From assembly GCA_031268525.1 (NCBI GenBank), contig JAIRXA010000159.1, positions 1 through 14,771 on the forward strand: a DNA stretch of 14,771 bases. Direction: 5' to 3'. This document shows, in pieces, positions 13,287 to 14,771 of this stretch. The notes under the pieces were generated by a model, which saw nothing but the letters and a program-made list of their open reading frames with translations, searched no databases and was not told the origin of the DNA. The stretch is from Coriobacteriales bacterium (lineage in GTDB: Bacteria; Actinomycetota; Coriobacteriia; Coriobacteriales; UBA8131). Position 1 is the stretch's first letter. Every line of letters starts with the position of its first letter. The position numbers were made by a program, and so were the translations under genes.

Positions 13287-13402
13287 TTTGTTTTGTCTCC
13301 TCGCTCCGCCAACGATTCGCCCGATAGCATCATTCTAATCCACTCCGTGTCCAATAAACGGGTCATCGACCACGGTGCGGCCAGTGCGCTTCTGACAGAG
13401 AT

Positions 13403-13431
13403 AGTATATCATTTGCGCCGACAAGCCTCAA
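13403..13431 (-). promoter_or_regulatory. Promoter of the GNAT-ASCH unit
   Basis: On the minus strand TTGAGG (13426-13431), a 17-base spacer and TATACT (13403-13408) form a good housekeeping-type promoter, about 115 bases upstream of the GNAT start codon. The long leader between them shows no clear structure. Confidence 0.65.
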
Positions 13432-13471
13432 TGGAAAAGCACATTAAATCTTGTTTACGCTTGATTCCTTG

Positions 13472-13500
13472 TTGTTATGACAGGCTTTCCTTGATATACT
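13472..13500 (+). promoter_or_regulatory. Promoter of the XRE-SNF2 unit
   Basis: TTGTTA (13472-13477), a 17-base spacer and TATACT (13495-13500) stand 41 bases upstream of the small XRE start. The -10 box lies inside a TTCC-(10)-GGAA dyad (13487-13504), a possible autoregulatory operator. Together with the minus-strand promoter 40 bases away, this makes the 255-base gap 13287-13541 a divergent control region. Confidence 0.65.
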
Positions 13501-13541
13501 GGAAGCACAGGAAACGCGATGAATCTGGTGAGGTGACGACG

Positions 13542-13748
13542 ATGTCTATCAGCTACAAGCGGCTATGGAAGCTGCTCATAGACAAGGACTTGAACAAAAA
13601 GAGGCTGGGTGAGCTCGCTGGCATCAGTTCGGCGTCTATCACGAAGCTCGGGAAGAACGAGACGGTCACGACCGAAACGCTCGAGAAAATCTGCCGCGCC
13701 CTGAACTGCGACATCTCCGACATCATGGAGATGACGGAGGATGAGTGA
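13542..13748 (+). CDS. Small XRE/Cro-CI regulator (68 residues)
   Basis: The start chosen is ATG 13542 (MSISYKRLWKLLIDKDL), with GGTGAGGTG upstream. A longer frame opening at 13293 runs through the promoter and is rejected. Almost the whole protein is one helix-turn-helix: 'KKRLGELAGISSASITKLGKNE' in two parts (19-40), then 'TLEKICRALNCDISDIMEM' (46-64), the YozG-like single-domain type often found next to restriction or defence genes. It overlaps the helicase start by eight bases (ATGAGTGA), so the two are translationally coupled. It probably controls its own operon and perhaps the divergent GNAT-ASCH unit from the shared 255-base region. Confidence 0.88.
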   Translation: MSISYKRLWKLLIDKDLNKKRLGELAGISSASITKLGKNETVTTETLEKICRALNCDISDIMEMTEDE

Positions 13749-14771
13749 AGAGGGAATAGAGAAAAGCGGCATGGCAGACTACACACCCCATCAGGCACGA
13801 TACTTCGCCGAGCAGATATTGCTGAAACGGTCCCCGTCCAGCCTCGACAGCCTCACGTCGGCGATGTCTGGCGTGAAGGTAGACCTCAATCCCCATCAGG
13901 TTGATGCCGCGCTCTTCGCCTTGCGCTCTCCGCTTTCAAGCGGCGCTTTGCTGGCAGATGAGGTCGGCCTTGGCAAAACGATAGAGGCAGGGCTGGTGCT
14001 TGCGCAATTCTGGTCGGAGCGCAAGCGCAAGATACTGCTCATCGTGCCGGCATCGCTACGTACCCAGTGGCGGACGGAACTTGAGGAGAAGTTCTTCATC
14101 CCCTCCACCATTCTTGAATCATCAGGCTACAACACGGCGAAGAAGATGGGTGCGTATAACCCTTTCGACATCCAGCAGGACACGGTAGTCATCTGCTCTT
14201 TCCCGTTTGCCGCCAAGAAGATAATCGATATCCATGCCATGCCGTGGGATCTGGTCATCATCGACGAGGCACACCGGCTGCGCAACGTCTATAAGCCGAA
14301 CAACGTGACTGGGCGGGCATTGCGGGCAGCACTCATGAATAAGCGCAAACTGCTGCTCACGGCGACACCGCTCCAGAACAACCTGATGGAGCTCTTCGGC
14401 CTCGTCAGCATCATCGACGCCCACGTATTCGGCGATGCCCGCACCTTCCGCGAGATGTACGCCAACGCGCCAAACGAGCAGATGCGCAACCACGCGCTCA
14501 AGATGCGGCTCGGCCAGTTCTGCAAGCGCACCCTGCGCAAGCAGGTGACGGAGTACGTCAACTATACGAGCCGCATGCCCATACTTCAGGAGTACACGCC
14601 GACCGCCGATGAGGAGAAGCTCTACAACCAGGTCTCCGCATACCTCCGCTCTGAACGCCTCTTCGCCCTGCCGCAGGGGCAGCGCAACCTCATCACCTTG
14701 GTTCTGCGAAAGCTGCTCGCGTCCTCGTCCTTCGCAATATCCGGGACGCTCAACTCGCTGATCGGCCGCCT
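13741..14771 (+). CDS. SNF2-family DEAD/DEAH helicase (N-terminal 343 residues; continues past window)
   Basis: The open frame from ATG 13741 (GGAG ten bases upstream, overlapping the XRE stop) runs to the right edge without a stop. ATG 13771 is a later in-frame alternative. The translocase core is clear: Q-like 'LNPHQVDAALFAL' (49-61), Walker A DEVGLGKTIEAG (73-84), motif Ia 'LLIVPASLRTQW' (99-110), DEAH at 175-178 in LVIIDEAHRL, motif III LLLTATPLQNN (204-214). The sequence after 'TPTADEEKLYNQVSAYLR' fits large SNF2/RapA-type proteins of about 1000 residues from restriction, DISARM-like and related defence loci. RecA lobe 2 is beyond the window. With the small XRE gene it forms the start of an operon, probably a defence cassette. 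Family firm; system type inferred. Confidence 0.9.
   Translation, partial: MSEEGIEKSGMADYTPHQARYFAEQILLKRSPSSLDSLTSAMSGVKVDLNPHQVDAALFALRSPLSSGALLADEVGLGKTIEAGLVLAQFWSERKRKILLIVPASLRTQWRTELEEKFFIPSTILESSGYNTAKKMGAYNPFDIQQDTVVICSFPFAAKKIIDIHAMPWDLVIIDEAHRLRNVYKPNNVTGRALRAALMNKRKLLLTATPLQNNLMELFGLVSIIDAHVFGDARTFREMYANAPNEQMRNHALKMRLGQFCKRTLRKQVTEYVNYTSRMPILQEYTPTADEEKLYNQVSAYLRSERLFALPQGQRNLITLVLRKLLASSSFAISGTLNSLIGR

Noticed and set aside
13293..13541. N-terminal extension of the small XRE protein
   Set aside because: The stretch contains two good promoters, and the conserved HTH starts at ATG 13542 with its own ribosome site.
1..14771. Search by eye for CRISPR arrays, tRNA genes, insertion sequences and integrase genes
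   Set aside because: No regularly spaced repeats, tRNA-like cloverleaf, transposase or recombinase signature was seen. The element's integrase, if any, is outside the window.

Overview
The window looks like a chromosomal segment of an anaerobic gut-type actinobacterium, most likely class Coriobacteriia (Eggerthellales-like). The reasons are its moderately high GC, AGGAGG-type ribosome binding sites, overlapping stop/start codons, and a DMSO-reductase-family operon with a TorD chaperone and NapG/NapH-like ferredoxins next to an ApbE/NusG-II/Gx-transporter operon. This assignment is inference; there is no marker gene in the window.

Region 1 (1-4450, + strand) is one tightly coupled operon: the 3' end of apbE (FAD:protein FMN transferase), a membrane-anchored NusG-domain-II protein, a Gx-transporter-family (heptaprenyl diphosphate synthase component I-like) membrane protein, and a 975-residue secreted protein. 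That last protein has a central part resembling Treponema Tp47 and two C-terminal ricin-type beta-trefoils. Each visible gene junction overlaps by 3-4 bases. Two hairpins close the operon.

Region 2 (4527-8005, - strand) is the distal part of a DMSO-reductase-like operon, in transcription order: the last 68 residues of a DmsB-type electron-transfer subunit, a DmsC-type membrane anchor, a TorD-family chaperone, a NapG-like four-cluster ferredoxin and a NapH-like membrane ferredoxin. The catalytic subunit and most of dmsB are absent.

Region 3 (about 8003-13286, - strand) is a mobile-element (phage or integrative-element) control and early region. From right to left it holds a GNAT/PUA-like protein with a small ASCH protein, an XRE repressor with an ImmA/IrrE protease, a zinc-ribbon peptide, a basic 47-residue peptide, a sigma-region-4-like regulator, two small phage-type proteins and a DUF2800-type PD-(D/E)XK nuclease. 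The nuclease is cut off at its C-terminus exactly where the dmsB remnant begins, so the element/chromosome junction (or an assembly join) lies at about 7994-8010 and carries a short perfect palindrome.

Region 4 (13472-14771, + strand) diverges from the GNAT/ASCH pair: a 68-residue XRE regulator overlaps the start of a large SNF2-family helicase that runs off the window. It resembles the beginning of a defence cassette carried as cargo.

Control signals can be read well in the element. There are two intrinsic terminators whose T-runs sit next to the following promoter's -35 box, near-consensus promoters, a ten-base operator half-site shared by the repressor promoter and the early operon, a 90-base nested inverted repeat, and a hairpin covering the ribosome binding site of the sigma-like gene. 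The best candidates for something not well described are the GNAT-PUA/ASCH pair next to the XRE-SNF2 unit, and the Tp47-like/ricin surface protein tied to the flavin-transfer operon.
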